From Acidiphilium sp. (GTDB taxonomy: Bacteria > Pseudomonadota > Alphaproteobacteria > Acetobacterales > Acetobacteraceae): a DNA stretch of 64,000 bases. Below, in pieces: positions 53,722 through 63,955 of the stretch; positions within the stretch are counted from its first letter, which is position 1, and each line of letters opens with the position of its first letter. The DNA lies in assembly GCA_028688905.1 (NCBI GenBank), contig JAQTXH010000002.1:145061-209060 (forward strand), in the 5' to 3' direction. The notes below the pieces were generated by a model. The model saw only the letters and a list, made by a program, of their open reading frames with translations. It did not search any database and was not told the origin of the DNA. Position numbers and translations under genes: made by a program.

Positions 53722-55005
53722 CTACTCCGCTGGCTCGCGCTGGATGACGGCGTTGCGGTGCAGCGTGTCCATCAATTGCTGCGACTCCAGCGAAACCCGG
53801 CGTTGGATCAGCAGGTTGACAATTTCCGGCACTCCCGGCAACCCGGTTTTGCTGGTGGTGCGGCTGCACACCATTACCAGAGCAACGCCATTGTGCGAGA
53901 CCAATGGCTGACTGATCTGGCCGATCGGCAGACTCTCCAGCAGGCTCTGAAACGCGGCGGGCTGCACCGTCGCCAGATTGACCGGGCCGGGATCGGCCTT
54001 GCGTACATTGCCGGCCGCCGCATTCGCCGCCGCGACCGCATTGCAATCGTGCAACCCCCCGCGCAACGCGCTGGCATGGCTCAGCACCGCCAACTGTCCG
54101 GCGGTGGGCTGACCACCCTGAAACGCCGTCGGGAATGGCAGGAACGCCTGACGGATATCGAGCATGGTTTCATGCTCCTCGCCGAACTTGCGGGTCCCGA
54201 GCAGATCCACGATTTCAAACCCGCCGGCCACGCGCACCGGGTCGCTGATGGCACCTTCCGGCATCCGCTGCACAATCGCGCGCACCGCCGGATCGAGCAA
54301 ATCGGGTTCAACCCAGCCCCGGTCGCCCCCGGTGAGCGCGCTCTGGCTCTGGCTGAACTGTGCCGCAACGACTGGAAACGCGGCCCCGTTGCGCAGCTGC
54401 TTGATCACGGTATCGGCGAAGCGCTTGGCGTTCGCCTCGTCGGACGGCCGTTCGATCGGGATAAAAATTTCCGCGAGATGATATTGTGTCTGGCCTATCT
54501 CGTGCTGCATCGCCCGCTGTTCGGCCACCACGTCTTCCCGGGTCGGGCGCAGGTCTTCGCCCAGGGTTTTTTTCAGCACCTCAGTCCAGCCAAGTTCGGT
54601 GCGAAACTGGCCGACCAGGGTGGAATAGGGAATGCCCGCCTGCGCCAGCTTCTGCTCCAGGCCGCCGGGCGGCAGACCGTTGGCCTTGTCGATCCGGGCG
54701 AGGGCGGCGGCAATCTGCGCTTGCGGTACCACGACCTTGTGTTGCTCGATCGCTTGTAATTGCAGCGCCTGATCGATCAATTCACTGGTAATCTGCGGCT
54801 TTAACCGATCCAGCGTGTCCGGGCTTGACGGCAAACCGGCCGAGAGGGCGAACAGCCGCGCCCTGGCATCGACATCCTGATTGGTGATCACCGACCCGTT
54901 CACCACCGCCGCGATGCTGGCATTCTGTGCCTGAACGACACTGCACGGGGCGAGCCAGGCGGTGCCGAGGCCGAGCAGAAAACCATAGGAGAGCAAAGAT
55001 TTCAT
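53722..55005 (-). CDS. surA: SurA-like periplasmic peptidyl-prolyl isomerase/chaperone, 427 aa
   Basis: Chaperone for outer-membrane proteins including LptD. A signal peptide (residues 1-26, ending VVQA) precedes the SurA N-terminal domain (IAAVVNGSVITNQDVDARARL). A parvulin domain follows (QYHLAEIFIPIERP ... GGDRGWVEPDLLDPAVRAIVQRMPEGAISDPVRVAGGFEI), then a weaker second parvulin-like region. ATG 55005 overlaps the lptD stop (ATGA), so the chaperone is translationally coupled to one of its main clients. Confidence 0.9.
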   Translation of the reverse strand: MKSLLSYGFLLGLGTAWLAPCSVVQAQNASIAAVVNGSVITNQDVDARARLFALSAGLPSSPDTLDRLKPQITSELIDQALQLQAIEQHKVVVPQAQIAAALARIDKANGLPPGGLEQKLAQAGIPYSTLVGQFRTELGWTEVLKKTLGEDLRPTREDVVAEQRAMQHEIGQTQYHLAEIFIPIERPSDEANAKRFADTVIKQLRNGAAFPVVAAQFSQSQSALTGGDRGWVEPDLLDPAVRAIVQRMPEGAISDPVRVAGGFEIVDLLGTRKFGEEHETMLDIRQAFLPFPTAFQGGQPTAGQLAVLSHASALRGGLHDCNAVAAANAAAGNVRKADPGPVNLATVQPAAFQSLLESLPIGQISQPLVSHNGVALVMVCSRTTSKTGLPGVPEIVNLLIQRRVSLESQQLMDTLHRNAVIQREPAE

Positions 55006-57242
55006 AGGGCACTGAATCCGAAGTTGCCGAGCGTTTTGAGGGTGATGTTGATCAGCAGCGTGGTGGTGCCGTGATCGTAGTTGAACGAGGTGAATGAACG
55101 ATAAAAGCTGATATTCACCGCGGTGCATTCGTTCTGCCAGGTTGCCGACATCGCGGCGTTGTCGAACTGGCCGGTTTCGATATTGCGCTGGGTGGACCCG
55201 GCGAAGGTCCAATGCGGGATCAGCGAGGTCGATGCCCCCAAAGTGAACTCCCGGCGCGGAATATAGTAGGCCGCGGGCGGCGGCCCCGCCTGGGTGAACA
55301 GGTAATACGGGTTGGTGGTGCTGTAGAAATAGCCGCCGTTGACGCGCAAGGCGTTGTTGCCGACACTTGCGTAGGCATCGATCATCCGCGCCCCCAGATC
55401 CTGGTGTGACAGGCGGGTGCGGTAGGTGAAGCTCAACCACGACAGCGGTGCGACGGTGGCACGGCCGACAATATCGGAGACATTGTCGTTCAAACCGCTG
55501 CCCGGCGGATAGAGCAGGCTTTTATGGAACGAATACGACTGCCCGATCAGGCCGGTAGCGTAGGCACCGCCCGGCAGATACCACGACCCCTGTAGCGCGT
55601 AATCGACCCGTGATCCACCGGCGAAACGGTCGATGCCGCCGAAGCGTTGCAGGCTGAACAGATTGGCGTCGGTGAACTGGAAATCGAGGCTGTCTTCGTT
55701 GGGGATGATCTGAGTTTGGCTTAGCCCGTAGCTGGGGGCGACTTCAAGCTGCACCCGTGGTTCGATGATCTGTTCGCCCCAGGTGCCGGCATTGCGTTCC
55801 AGCGGCCAGCGCATCGACACCGCCCCGATCGGAATGGCGCGTGCGGTCTGCGCCGAACCGACGTCGGAAAAGTTCGGCTGCTCGTTCAGCTTGCTCGCGG
55901 AATAACCCGCTGCGATCAGCCGCACCCGGCTGTCGAACAAAATACCGTCCGGTCCGTCAAACGGCAGATCGTAGTTCGACACCACCGCCACTCGGCGGCT
56001 TTCGGTGCCCACCTCGCGCAGCACGTTATAGGCGCTCGCCGCCATCGAAAACCGCCCGCCCCACGCATCCGGCGAGCCGAAATAATCGTAGCGCGCGTAG
56101 GGTGCGACGATCGGCACCTCGCTCTGGGTGATCGTGGCGACCAGGCCCTGATAGGTCTGCGCATCGATTTTCGCATAGGACCCCTCGCCGAACCCTTCGA
56201 TATAGGCGTTGGAAGCCAGGAAGGACGCATTCGGCAGATAGCGGAAGTCGTTCAGATATTGGGTGCTCGACGTATGATTATACGAAAACCCGGCGCGCCA
56301 CGTATTGTTCAGATCGAAAGTGCCGGTCGAAAAAATCGCATCCGACAAGCCGGAATTATTGGCATAGCGATCGTGCCCCGCCGAAATATTGACGGTCAGC
56401 TTGCCATTGTTCAGCGCCTGCCGATACTTCACGTCCAGCACCGGACCCGCCTTGGTCGCGATGATCGGGACTATTGTCGCATCCTGGCTTTTGCTGATGT
56501 CCCAGAAATACGGGATCGCGAGAAACTCGCCGATATGGGTCGAGGAGCCGAATGAGGGGATCAACACGCCGCTCTGGCGTTTCACCGATGGGTCGGGCTG
56601 CGACATATAGGGTAGCCAGAAAACCGGGAAGCCGTAAATTTGCAGTTCGGCGTCGTGATACTCGATCACCTTGTGCCGCAAATCCTCGATCGCGCTGCGT
56701 GCCTTGATCTGCCACAGTGGTGCTGCGGTGGGGTCATGCTTGCACAAATCGCATGTGGAATAGACCGGCTTGGAGAGTTCATTGATCACCCCGCCATAGC
56801 GCCGCGCCCCGTTGGCGATGATGCGGCCGTTCTCGGCGAGGATCGAGGCGACATCCCGCATCACCGCGTTCTTCATGCCCTGCGACAGGTCGGCGCGCTT
56901 GGCAAAAGCGATTTCGCCTGAAGGTTCCATCATCACTACATGCCCGATCGCGGTGGCGGTATTGTGATTGCGGTCGATCACCACCTTGTCGGCATATAAT
57001 ATATGGCCGTTCTGCCATGCCTCGACGTTGCCAGTCGCGGTAACGATGCCGGTCTGGCGATCGTAGGAAACCTGATCGGCCAGAAACGTGACCGGCGACG
57101 ATTTTGAAATCGGCCGATCGGGGCCGGACACCAGACCGGCCAACTGGGCGCGCGCCGGCAGCGCGCCGACAAGGCCTGCGCAAACCAGTCCCAGGCCGAC
57201 GATATGGCGTTGTCGGCTGCGGCGGCGGTTGGGACCCTTCAT
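55002..57242 (-). CDS. lptD: LPS-assembly outer-membrane protein LptD, 746 aa
   Basis: Outer-membrane barrel that inserts lipopolysaccharide into the outer leaflet with LptE. A signal peptide (LVCAGLVGALPARA) is followed by the OstA/LptA-like jellyroll (VTFLADQVSYDRQTGIVTATGNVEAWQNG) and the large barrel to GNFGFSAL. Cysteines are in TCDLCKHD and later in WQNECTAV, consistent with the disulfide seen in the family. ATG 57242 lies 3 bp after lptG. The order lptF-lptG-lptD-surA is the usual alphaproteobacterial arrangement. Confidence 0.94.
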   Translation of the reverse strand: MKGPNRRRSRQRHIVGLGLVCAGLVGALPARAQLAGLVSGPDRPISKSSPVTFLADQVSYDRQTGIVTATGNVEAWQNGHILYADKVVIDRNHNTATAIGHVVMMEPSGEIAFAKRADLSQGMKNAVMRDVASILAENGRIIANGARRYGGVINELSKPVYSTCDLCKHDPTAAPLWQIKARSAIEDLRHKVIEYHDAELQIYGFPVFWLPYMSQPDPSVKRQSGVLIPSFGSSTHIGEFLAIPYFWDISKSQDATIVPIIATKAGPVLDVKYRQALNNGKLTVNISAGHDRYANNSGLSDAIFSTGTFDLNNTWRAGFSYNHTSSTQYLNDFRYLPNASFLASNAYIEGFGEGSYAKIDAQTYQGLVATITQSEVPIVAPYARYDYFGSPDAWGGRFSMAASAYNVLREVGTESRRVAVVSNYDLPFDGPDGILFDSRVRLIAAGYSASKLNEQPNFSDVGSAQTARAIPIGAVSMRWPLERNAGTWGEQIIEPRVQLEVAPSYGLSQTQIIPNEDSLDFQFTDANLFSLQRFGGIDRFAGGSRVDYALQGSWYLPGGAYATGLIGQSYSFHKSLLYPPGSGLNDNVSDIVGRATVAPLSWLSFTYRTRLSHQDLGARMIDAYASVGNNALRVNGGYFYSTTNPYYLFTQAGPPPAAYYIPRREFTLGASTSLIPHWTFAGSTQRNIETGQFDNAAMSATWQNECTAVNISFYRSFTSFNYDHGTTTLLINITLKTLGNFGFSAL

Positions 57243-57245
57243 GGC

Positions 57246-58376
57246 TCAGCCATCCTCCAGATGCAGCAGTAACGCAAGCGCGAGCATCAGCCCGGCACCG
57301 GCTGGTGCCCAGGCCGCCAGCACCACCGGCAGCGCGCCGGATTTGCCGAATTGGGCAGCGACTTCGGACAGCATGAACAGCGCAAATCCGCACGCCAGCC
57401 CGGCACCCAGCATTCGCCCCGCCCCGCCCCGCCGTGCCGGGCGCATCGAAAATCCGGCTGCCACCAGTGCCATGGTTGCGCACAACAGCGGCAGTGCCAA
57501 CAGGCTCTGGAACGCGAGTTCATGGCGGGTCGGCGAAAACCCCGAGCGTTCGAGCAAATTGATGAAGCGCGGCAGCGCCCAGAACGACAAAGCGCTGGGG
57601 CTGGCGAAACTTTCCTGCACCCGTCCCACCGTCAGATCGGTGGGAAACCGCATCACCGGCAACACCTGGGTCACCTTGTCCGGCTTCAGGATCGAAACCT
57701 GATCGAGGGTCCAGCCGCCCGGTTGTAGCACGCCGGTATGTGCCTCGATCCGGTTGAACAGGGAGGTATGCTGATTGAGCTGCAAAATCGAGACATGACC
57801 GGTGGTCAGCGCCTTGCCTTTCAAATGCACGTCATGGGCGTGCAAAATGGCCACTCCGCCCGGCCCGGCGACGGGATCGGCCTGCCGCAGCCACAATTGC
57901 CCTCCGGTGAGCGACAGCGGTCCCGAGTCGACGGCCAGATACATTGAATACAGCGTGTCGGCACGGGCAAACATCACCGCCGACAGCGGGCTGACCACCG
58001 TGGTCGTAAACACGCCCACCAGAGCGGCGCACGCCACGGGCATCGCCAGGAATTGCCACGCGGAAACGCCACTGGCGCGCGCGACCACCAGTTCCGAACT
58101 GCGAGTCAGCCGCCAGAACGCGAAAATGCCGCCGAGCAGCACCGCGAACGGCAAAATCTGCATGCCCAGCCACGGCACCCGCAGGATTTCCATTGCCACC
58201 ACCCGGCCGAAGGTGGCACGCGGCTTATCGGATGCCTGGCGCAGCAGGTCGAGAAAATCGAACAGCGACCCGATCGCGGTCAATCCGGCCTGCATGCCCA
58301 TCACCGCCAGCAGAAATCGCCGCCCGACATAGAGCGAAAGCGTCAACGGCACCGCAACGACGCGTGTCCGGCTCAT
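57246..58376 (-). CDS. lptG: LPS export permease LptG, 376 aa
   Basis: One of the two inner-membrane permeases of the LptB2FG extractor. It has three N-terminal helices (RRFLLAVMGMQAGLTAIGSLFDFL with the LLR and SELVVARASGVSAWQF cytoplasmic coupling segment), a periplasmic jellyroll loop (residues ~140-270) and three C-terminal helices. ATG 58376 overlaps the lptF stop (ATGA). The N-terminal region and length identify it as the G paralogue. lptB is not in the window. Confidence 0.92.
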   Translation of the reverse strand: MSRTRVVAVPLTLSLYVGRRFLLAVMGMQAGLTAIGSLFDFLDLLRQASDKPRATFGRVVAMEILRVPWLGMQILPFAVLLGGIFAFWRLTRSSELVVARASGVSAWQFLAMPVACAALVGVFTTTVVSPLSAVMFARADTLYSMYLAVDSGPLSLTGGQLWLRQADPVAGPGGVAILHAHDVHLKGKALTTGHVSILQLNQHTSLFNRIEAHTGVLQPGGWTLDQVSILKPDKVTQVLPVMRFPTDLTVGRVQESFASPSALSFWALPRFINLLERSGFSPTRHELAFQSLLALPLLCATMALVAAGFSMRPARRGGAGRMLGAGLACGFALFMLSEVAAQFGKSGALPVVLAAWAPAGAGLMLALALLLHLEDG

Positions 58377-59494
58377 GCGGTCATCACCCGCGCGCGCCGC
58401 CCGATCCGCAGCAGCACCGCCAGACAGATCAGCGCCGGAAACGCCGACACCACAAAAATCAGCGGGATCAGCGCATTCTGCCGCGCCGCCAGACTGTCGA
58501 CGCCAATCCCCAGCGCTACCAGGGTCGTCACGCCGAACGTGGCACTCACCAGCGCGATGGCGCCGGACTGGCGGCGGAACGGACTGCGCAGCACCGCGAT
58601 CAGGGCGATCAACGTATACGACATCACCGCGAACGGGGTGAACAGCCGCCGCCACGCCTCGGCATGCCATTTCTTGCGGGTCGCCGGCGGAATCTGCGCC
58701 GGATTAGGATGAAACAACTGCCAGATCGTCGCTTCGGACGTCTTGGGCGCGGCGTTGTCCGTCGCCGTGGTCGATTGCGCGAGATCGATCAGGTTACGCT
58801 GGAAACTCAGCACGTTGAGCCGTCCGGTCTTGGGATCGATCTGCTCGCGCGAACCGTCGCGCAGCAACACCTCCGGCCCGTCCGGCCCCACCACCAGCGT
58901 GCCGGAGCGCGCCAGAATCGTCGCCGGTTCGCCTTTCTGGCGGGCATCCTCGATCAAGATGCCATGGAGCACGCCCCGCTGGTCGCGGCTCTGGATATAG
59001 ACCGTGATATGGCCCGGAATCGGGGTGAACACCCCCGGTTCCAGCAAGAACGCCGCCACTTTGTTGCGAATTTCAAACTCGAATTTGCTGAATTGCGCCA
59101 GACTGGCTGGCACCAGCCACACGTTCAATGCCCAGCAGACGATCATCGATATCACCGCCAGGGCAATCGCGGGCCGGGCGATCGTGGCGTCCGACATGCC
59201 GGTCGCCCGCATCACGGTCAGTTCGCGATCGGTGGTCAGACGGGTGTAGACGAACAACGTCACGATAAAACAGGTGATCGGCAGAATGACCGCAACAAAA
59301 CTGGGTAGCAGCAACCCGGTGAGGTGCATGAACACGAACGGCGACAGGCCGCGCTGGATGATCAATTGAATGAACCGCAGCGATTGGGTCAACCAGATCA
59401 ACGCGACTAGCCCGACCGTGGTCACCGCCAGCCCAAGGAGGAGCTGGCTGAATACATAGCGATCGAGCCGGGTAATGGTGAAGGGCGAACGCAT
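58373..59494 (-). CDS. lptF: LPS export permease LptF, 373 aa
   Basis: Partner permease of LptG. The features are RLDRYVFSQLLLGLAVTTVGL, the conserved DRELTVMRATGMSDATIARPA coupling motif, a periplasmic beta domain (FTPIPGHITVYIQSRD, GILIEDARQKG) and three C-terminal helices. The start ATG 59494 (MRSPFTITR) is selected because the longer frame runs into pdxJ. It sits 40 bp downstream of pdxJ and is followed without gap by lptG. Confidence 0.93.
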   Translation of the reverse strand: MRSPFTITRLDRYVFSQLLLGLAVTTVGLVALIWLTQSLRFIQLIIQRGLSPFVFMHLTGLLLPSFVAVILPITCFIVTLFVYTRLTTDRELTVMRATGMSDATIARPAIALAVISMIVCWALNVWLVPASLAQFSKFEFEIRNKVAAFLLEPGVFTPIPGHITVYIQSRDQRGVLHGILIEDARQKGEPATILARSGTLVVGPDGPEVLLRDGSREQIDPKTGRLNVLSFQRNLIDLAQSTTATDNAAPKTSEATIWQLFHPNPAQIPPATRKKWHAEAWRRLFTPFAVMSYTLIALIAVLRSPFRRQSGAIALVSATFGVTTLVALGIGVDSLAARQNALIPLIFVVSAFPALICLAVLLRIGRRARVMTA

Positions 59495-59534
59495 GGCGGA
59501 TCTTTTGAAGGGGGCGCGCGCCGATGGCAAGCGA

Positions 59535-60254
59535 TCAGCGAGACCGGCGTGCCGCGTCCATGATCGCGCGCATCCGCCGGATGGCTTCGGCCAGCCCGAT
59601 GAACACCGCTTCGCCCACGATGAAATGGCCGATGTTGAGTTCCCGCACGGCGGGGATGCCGGCGATTGGCCGGACATTGTCGAAAGTAAGGCCGTGTCCG
59701 GCGTGAACCTCGAGGCCGAGGGATGCCGCGATCCGGGCGGCTTCGACCAGCCGCTCCAGCTCGCCCGCCTTGCCGTCCGCATAAGCGCCGGTATGCAACT
59801 CCACCACCGGCGCGCCGAGATCGGCGGCAGCGCGCAACTGATGTTCATCGGGGTCGATAAACAGGGAAACCCGAATGCCGGCATCGCCGAGGCGTGCAAT
59901 GCAGGGGCCGAGCGCGTTGCGGGTTCCCGCCGCGTCCAACCCACCTTCGGTGGTGATCTCGGCGCGGCGTTCCGGCACCAGGCAACAGGCGTGCGGGCGC
60001 ACGCCGCAGGCGATCCCGACCATTTCCTCGGTTGCCGCCATTTCCATATTGAGCGGCACCGGCAAGTCGCGGGCGCGGCGAATATCCTCGTCGCGGACAT
60101 GCCTGCGGTCTTCTCGCAGATGCAGGGTGATGCCATCCGCCCCGGCTTCGACCGCGAGATGTGCGGCCCGGATCGGGTCGGGGTAAGGCGCGCCGCGCGC
60201 ATTGCGCAAGGTGGCGACGTGATCGAGATTGATACCGAGCCGCTGCCGGTTCAT
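59535..60254 (-). CDS. pdxJ: Pyridoxine 5'-phosphate synthase, 239 aa
   Basis: Condenses 1-deoxyxylulose 5-phosphate with aminoacetone-phosphate (the PdxA product) to form pyridoxine 5'-phosphate. A TIM barrel with [55 protein letters not shown] and [10 protein letters not shown], matching the family through its length. The ATG at 60254 overlaps the pdxA stop (ATGA), so the two sequential enzymes are coupled. Confidence 0.96.
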   Translation of the reverse strand: MNRQRLGINLDHVATLRNARGAPYPDPIRAAHLAVEAGADGITLHLREDRRHVRDEDIRRARDLPVPLNMEMAATEEMVGIACGVRPHACCLVPERRAEITTEGGLDAAGTRNALGPCIARLGDAGIRVSLFIDPDEHQLRAAADLGAPVVELHTGAYADGKAGELERLVEAARIAASLGLEVHAGHGLTFDNVRPIAGIPAVRELNIGHFIVGEAVFIGLAEAIRRMRAIMDAARRSR

Positions 60255-61234
60255 GGCCGACGATCGGCCATCGCTGACGCCATCCGCAATGCCGCGATCA
60301 GGCTGGCGGGCCGGGCGAGGCCCTTGCCCGCGATGTCGAACGCGGTGCCATGATCGGGCGAGGTGCGAATGATCGGCAAGCCGAGCGTGACGTTCACGCT
60401 GTTCTCCATATCGATCGTCTTGAGCGGGATGAGAGCCTGATCATGGTACATGCAAAGTGCCGCGTCGTAACCCTGCCGCGCGATCGGGGTGAACATGGTG
60501 TCGGGTGGCAATGGTCCGAACGCGTCGATGTCCGCCGCACGCAAGGCCGCAATCGCGGGGGCGATGATGCGGGCTTCTTCGTCACCCATGGCCCCCGCTT
60601 CGCCGGCATGCGGGTTGAGGCCGGCGACCGCGAGGCGTGGCGCGGTTATCCCGAAATCGCGGATCAGTGCTTCGTGGGTGATGGTCCCAGCCGTAATGAT
60701 CGCCGCGGTGGTGAGGGTTTCGATCGCACGCCGGAGCGAGACATGCACCGTCACCGGCACCACCCGCAAATTCGGCCCGGCCAGCATCATGGTCGATGTG
60801 GCCGATCCGGTCAGCGCGCCCAGAAACTCGGTATGGCCGGGATGGGCGAAGCCGGCGGCGTAAAGCACCGATTTGGCGATCGGATTGGTCACCACGCCGC
60901 TCGCCGCACCGCTCAAGGCGAATATTGTGGCGCGCTCGATCGCCCCGATCACCGCCGGTGCGTTCGCCGGATCAGGCTGGCCCGGCACCGAAGGCACGGC
61001 GAGCGGCATCGCCAGCACCGGCAGAGCACGGCGAAACGCGGTGGCGGCGGTGGCAGGATCGTCGATCACCTCGATCGGAATGCCGAAGCCGCCAGCCCAA
61101 CGGACATCGCCGATCAGAAAAAACGGGCGCATGCCAGTACCCAAGCCCTGCCGTGCGTGCATCCACGCCGCTGCCGCGATCTCCCCGCCGATCCCGGCGG
61201 GGTCACCCATGGTCAAGGCAAGTGGCGTGGTCAC
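60251..61234 (-). CDS. pdxA: 4-hydroxythreonine-4-phosphate dehydrogenase, 327 aa
   Basis: NAD-dependent step of vitamin B6 synthesis that supplies the PdxJ substrate. It shows [13 protein letters not shown] at the N-terminus and metal-binding histidines in [20 protein letters not shown] and [12 protein letters not shown]. The start is GTG 61234 ([14 protein letters not shown]), overlapping the stop of the upstream DUF3857 gene (GTGA). It is placed before lptFGD here rather than between surA and rsmA as in enterobacteria. Confidence 0.95.
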   Translation of the reverse strand: MTTPLALTMGDPAGIGGEIAAAAWMHARQGLGTGMRPFFLIGDVRWAGGFGIPIEVIDDPATAATAFRRALPVLAMPLAVPSVPGQPDPANAPAVIGAIERATIFALSGAASGVVTNPIAKSVLYAAGFAHPGHTEFLGALTGSATSTMMLAGPNLRVVPVTVHVSLRRAIETLTTAAIITAGTITHEALIRDFGITAPRLAVAGLNPHAGEAGAMGDEEARIIAPAIAALRAADIDAFGPLPPDTMFTPIARQGYDAALCMYHDQALIPLKTIDMENSVNVTLGLPIIRTSPDHGTAFDIAGKGLARPASLIAALRMASAMADRRP

Positions 61235-63123
61235 GTCTGATGCTTCGCGGCGATACGTTCCAGCACCACCTGCTGGCGATCGAGCCGATAAGCCTCGGTG
61301 AACAATGTTTTCAGCGCGGCACGGTCCTTCACCGGGTACCATACCCGATCGAGCGACAGGGTTTGATCGAGATGGAGCATGCTGCCATCGACCGTGGCCG
61401 TCTGGACAAAATGACCCGCCACCGTTTTGACCGTACCGCTTTCGGGCGTGGCGAGTATTTTGTAGCCCTGCGGCAGCGCCAGGCTGGTGGTGAAATGCAG
61501 CGAGCCGATTTCGCGTTTCACCGGGTAGCGTTTGCTGGGCGAGGCGTTGCTGGCCAGATAATGACCGAGATCGGTAAAGGCGAACCCTTTGTGGATGCGC
61601 AACACCACGATATGCCCGGCATCGTAATAACCCGGCGCGACCCAGTGGTCGGTCACCATGAAGGGCTTGGTCAGATCATCGGCATTCGCGGCTTCGAAAT
61701 CGCCCGTCCCCACCAGGCCCTCGCTGGACAATACTTTTTCGACGATATGCGGCCAGGCGGCTTTGGGCATCTGGTCCAGAATGTCGCGCATCATCCAGTC
61801 GGTGTAACCGATGGCGTGGATACTGCCGCTGCCCTGCAACTCGTCGTTCGCGCCGATGGTTTCGGTCGTGGCCTGAACATAGGAGGCTGGACCCGCAGGT
61901 GTGCGCGCCAGTTTCGAGTGGTCGGAGGCCAGGATCACCGGCTTGTCGACATCGCCGGCCGGCAATTCGCCCGGAGTGGCAAAACCGGACGTCGGATCGA
62001 GGAACAGTTTGTATTTCGGCACATAGACGATCACGTGGTCGATGATGCCGAGATTGACCAGATGGGTGAGTTTGTAATCAGCGCTGCCGCCGTCGATCAG
62101 GGCGGGAACCGCGTGAATGCCCTTTGCCTTCAGAAGTGCGACCAGAAGTGTTTCGGAGGCTTTGCAATCGCCGTAGCGCCGGGTCAGGGTATGGCCGGCC
62201 GAAGCGGGAATCCAGCCCGACAGGCCAGGTTCGATCCCGACCCAGCGGATGCGGGTGGTCGCCCAGTCATACAATACATCCATCGCGGCGCGACCGGTCT
62301 TGGGGCCGGTGATTTCATCGGCCAGCTTCCGCACATTCGGCGTTACCTTGGTTTTCGCCGCCGCGCGCGCCCAGTAGGCATCGCCCAGAGCCTGCCAGTT
62401 CGGAAAAGTGGTGGCGACGAACATCGGCTCGAACTGCCCGGCACTCACCGCATCGCCCGGAATCGCGTGATAGGGTGGGTCGATCAGGGTCGCGGTGATG
62501 ATCTGGGTGTTGCCCTTGACCGTTTTCGATAGTTTGTAGCCGCCGCGCACCGAGGTGAGCAGTTTCAGGCTGGCGGGCGCGCGTACCTGCACCTGTTCGT
62601 GCCCGGTCAACTGATCCGGTGGCACGGCGTCGATGCCGGAAAATTCGTTGGGGAAATAAGGCTGAAACCGATGCATCGTATAGGTGATATCGAGCTTGGA
62701 ACCTCGCTCGACATGGGGGAATTCGATGCTGACGATTTTTGCGTCGCTGAAGGTCGGCGCATCGGCCGCCGAGGGCGCGGTCTGGGTATGGACGTCTTTT
62801 TTAGTGACGGGGTAGACCTTGCCATCGGGTGCGACGGTTTTGGCGGAGACCAGATGGAATGTTTCCATCGCGGTCGCCACCACCTCCTGAATCTGTCCAT
62901 TGCTCTGCACGCCGTTCTTGGTCAGCGGCTCGATGATTTTATGAACGGTGCGGGTGTAGGTGCCGTTGGCGGCGAGATCGAAGGTATCGCTGTAGGTCAC
63001 CACCTTGAACGGCGCGCCCGCCCCCGGATGGGTCGCCGGTGGCGTGGTGGCACACGCGGTGCCGGCGGCAAGGCAAGCCAGCATCCAGGGCAACGCGGTA
63101 TGGCGCAGACGCGGTAAAGCCAT
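61231..63123 (-). CDS. DUF3857/transglutaminase-like exported protein, 630 aa
   Basis: A signal peptide or lipoprotein-like leader (residues 1-25, with cysteines in [11 protein letters not shown]) is followed by a DUF3857 domain ([20 protein letters not shown] to RFQPYFPN) and a transglutaminase-like domain ([37 protein letters not shown] giving the Cys-His-Asp triad). A C-terminal beta region follows. ATG 63123 has AAGGAG about 7 bases upstream. It is the first gene of the pdxA-to-rsmA run; its role is unknown, but export suggests an envelope function. Confidence 0.85.
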   Translation of the reverse strand: MALPRLRHTALPWMLACLAAGTACATTPPATHPGAGAPFKVVTYSDTFDLAANGTYTRTVHKIIEPLTKNGVQSNGQIQEVVATAMETFHLVSAKTVAPDGKVYPVTKKDVHTQTAPSAADAPTFSDAKIVSIEFPHVERGSKLDITYTMHRFQPYFPNEFSGIDAVPPDQLTGHEQVQVRAPASLKLLTSVRGGYKLSKTVKGNTQIITATLIDPPYHAIPGDAVSAGQFEPMFVATTFPNWQALGDAYWARAAAKTKVTPNVRKLADEITGPKTGRAAMDVLYDWATTRIRWVGIEPGLSGWIPASAGHTLTRRYGDCKASETLLVALLKAKGIHAVPALIDGGSADYKLTHLVNLGIIDHVIVYVPKYKLFLDPTSGFATPGELPAGDVDKPVILASDHSKLARTPAGPASYVQATTETIGANDELQGSGSIHAIGYTDWMMRDILDQMPKAAWPHIVEKVLSSEGLVGTGDFEAANADDLTKPFMVTDHWVAPGYYDAGHIVVLRIHKGFAFTDLGHYLASNASPSKRYPVKREIGSLHFTTSLALPQGYKILATPESGTVKTVAGHFVQTATVDGSMLHLDQTLSLDRVWYPVKDRAALKTLFTEAYRLDRQQVVLERIAAKHQT

Positions 63124-63225
63124 TCTCAACTCCTTCAGGGGGCCTGACCTACGATGTTCACGGTGTTCACCAATTCCGCAAGCCAAACTTAATGTGCCAA
63201 ACTTAATGTGATCGCACCCGCTTTG

Positions 63226-63858
63226 TCATGCCGGCGGTTCCCAGTCCTCGACGGCGATGCGCGGTAGATCGAACCGCTCGGTGGTGCGCGAATACCAGCC
63301 GCCGCCATGCATCCGCCCGATCAGATCGAGTTTTGGTGTGTCGATATGGCAGCGTTTCGCGTCCAGCACCGCGTCGTCATGCACATGCATCGCCAGCACT
63401 TCGCCGATGACCATTGCCCGATCGGGTCCGAATTCGATCATCGAGTGCAGTTTGCACTCCATCGCAACCGGGCTTTCCGCAATCCGGGGCGGCTTGATTT
63501 TGGCGGAGGGCAGGGTGGTCAGCCCCGCTTGGGCCAGCTCGTCAATACCCGGCCCGAACTCGATGGCGGTGACGTTCATCGCATCGGCGTTGTCGTAGGC
63601 GACCAGATTGACCACGAATTCACCGGTCATCCGGATGTTCTCGGCGGTATCCTTCGGATCACCCGGCTTGCGGGCACCAATGCCGATGCATAAAATTGGC
63701 GGCCCGGCACCGAACACGTTGAAAAACGAAAACGGTGCCGCGTTCAGCCGGCCTGCCGCGCTCAGGGTCACCACCCAGGCGATCGGTCGCGGCACCACGG
63801 TCGAGGCTAGCAGCTTGTACTGATCGAGCGGTGCAAGTTCGGTAAAATCGAAGATCAT
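63226..63858 (-). CDS. Flavin reductase-like FMN-binding protein, 210 aa
   Basis: Split-barrel flavin reductase-like fold: STVVPRPIAWVVTLSAAGRLNAAPFSFFN is the typical flavin-contact region, followed by GEFVVNLVAYDNADAMNVTA and MECKLHSMIEFG. Members serve as flavin reductases for two-component monooxygenases or as FMN oxidoreductases; no monooxygenase partner is adjacent. ATG 63858. It is divergent from the gene starting at 63956 and separated by about 100 bp from the DUF3857 gene. Confidence 0.85.
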   Translation of the reverse strand: MIFDFTELAPLDQYKLLASTVVPRPIAWVVTLSAAGRLNAAPFSFFNVFGAGPPILCIGIGARKPGDPKDTAENIRMTGEFVVNLVAYDNADAMNVTAIEFGPGIDELAQAGLTTLPSAKIKPPRIAESPVAMECKLHSMIEFGPDRAMVIGEVLAMHVHDDAVLDAKRCHIDTPKLDLIGRMHGGGWYSRTTERFDLPRIAVEDWEPPA

Positions 63859-63955
63859 GCGCCATCATCGCCGGTCCCACCCGCCCTGTCCACCGACACC
63901 ACCGTTACCCCGCAACGTTAACCTCGCCTTCATAAACAGTGCTTAAACTGCGATC

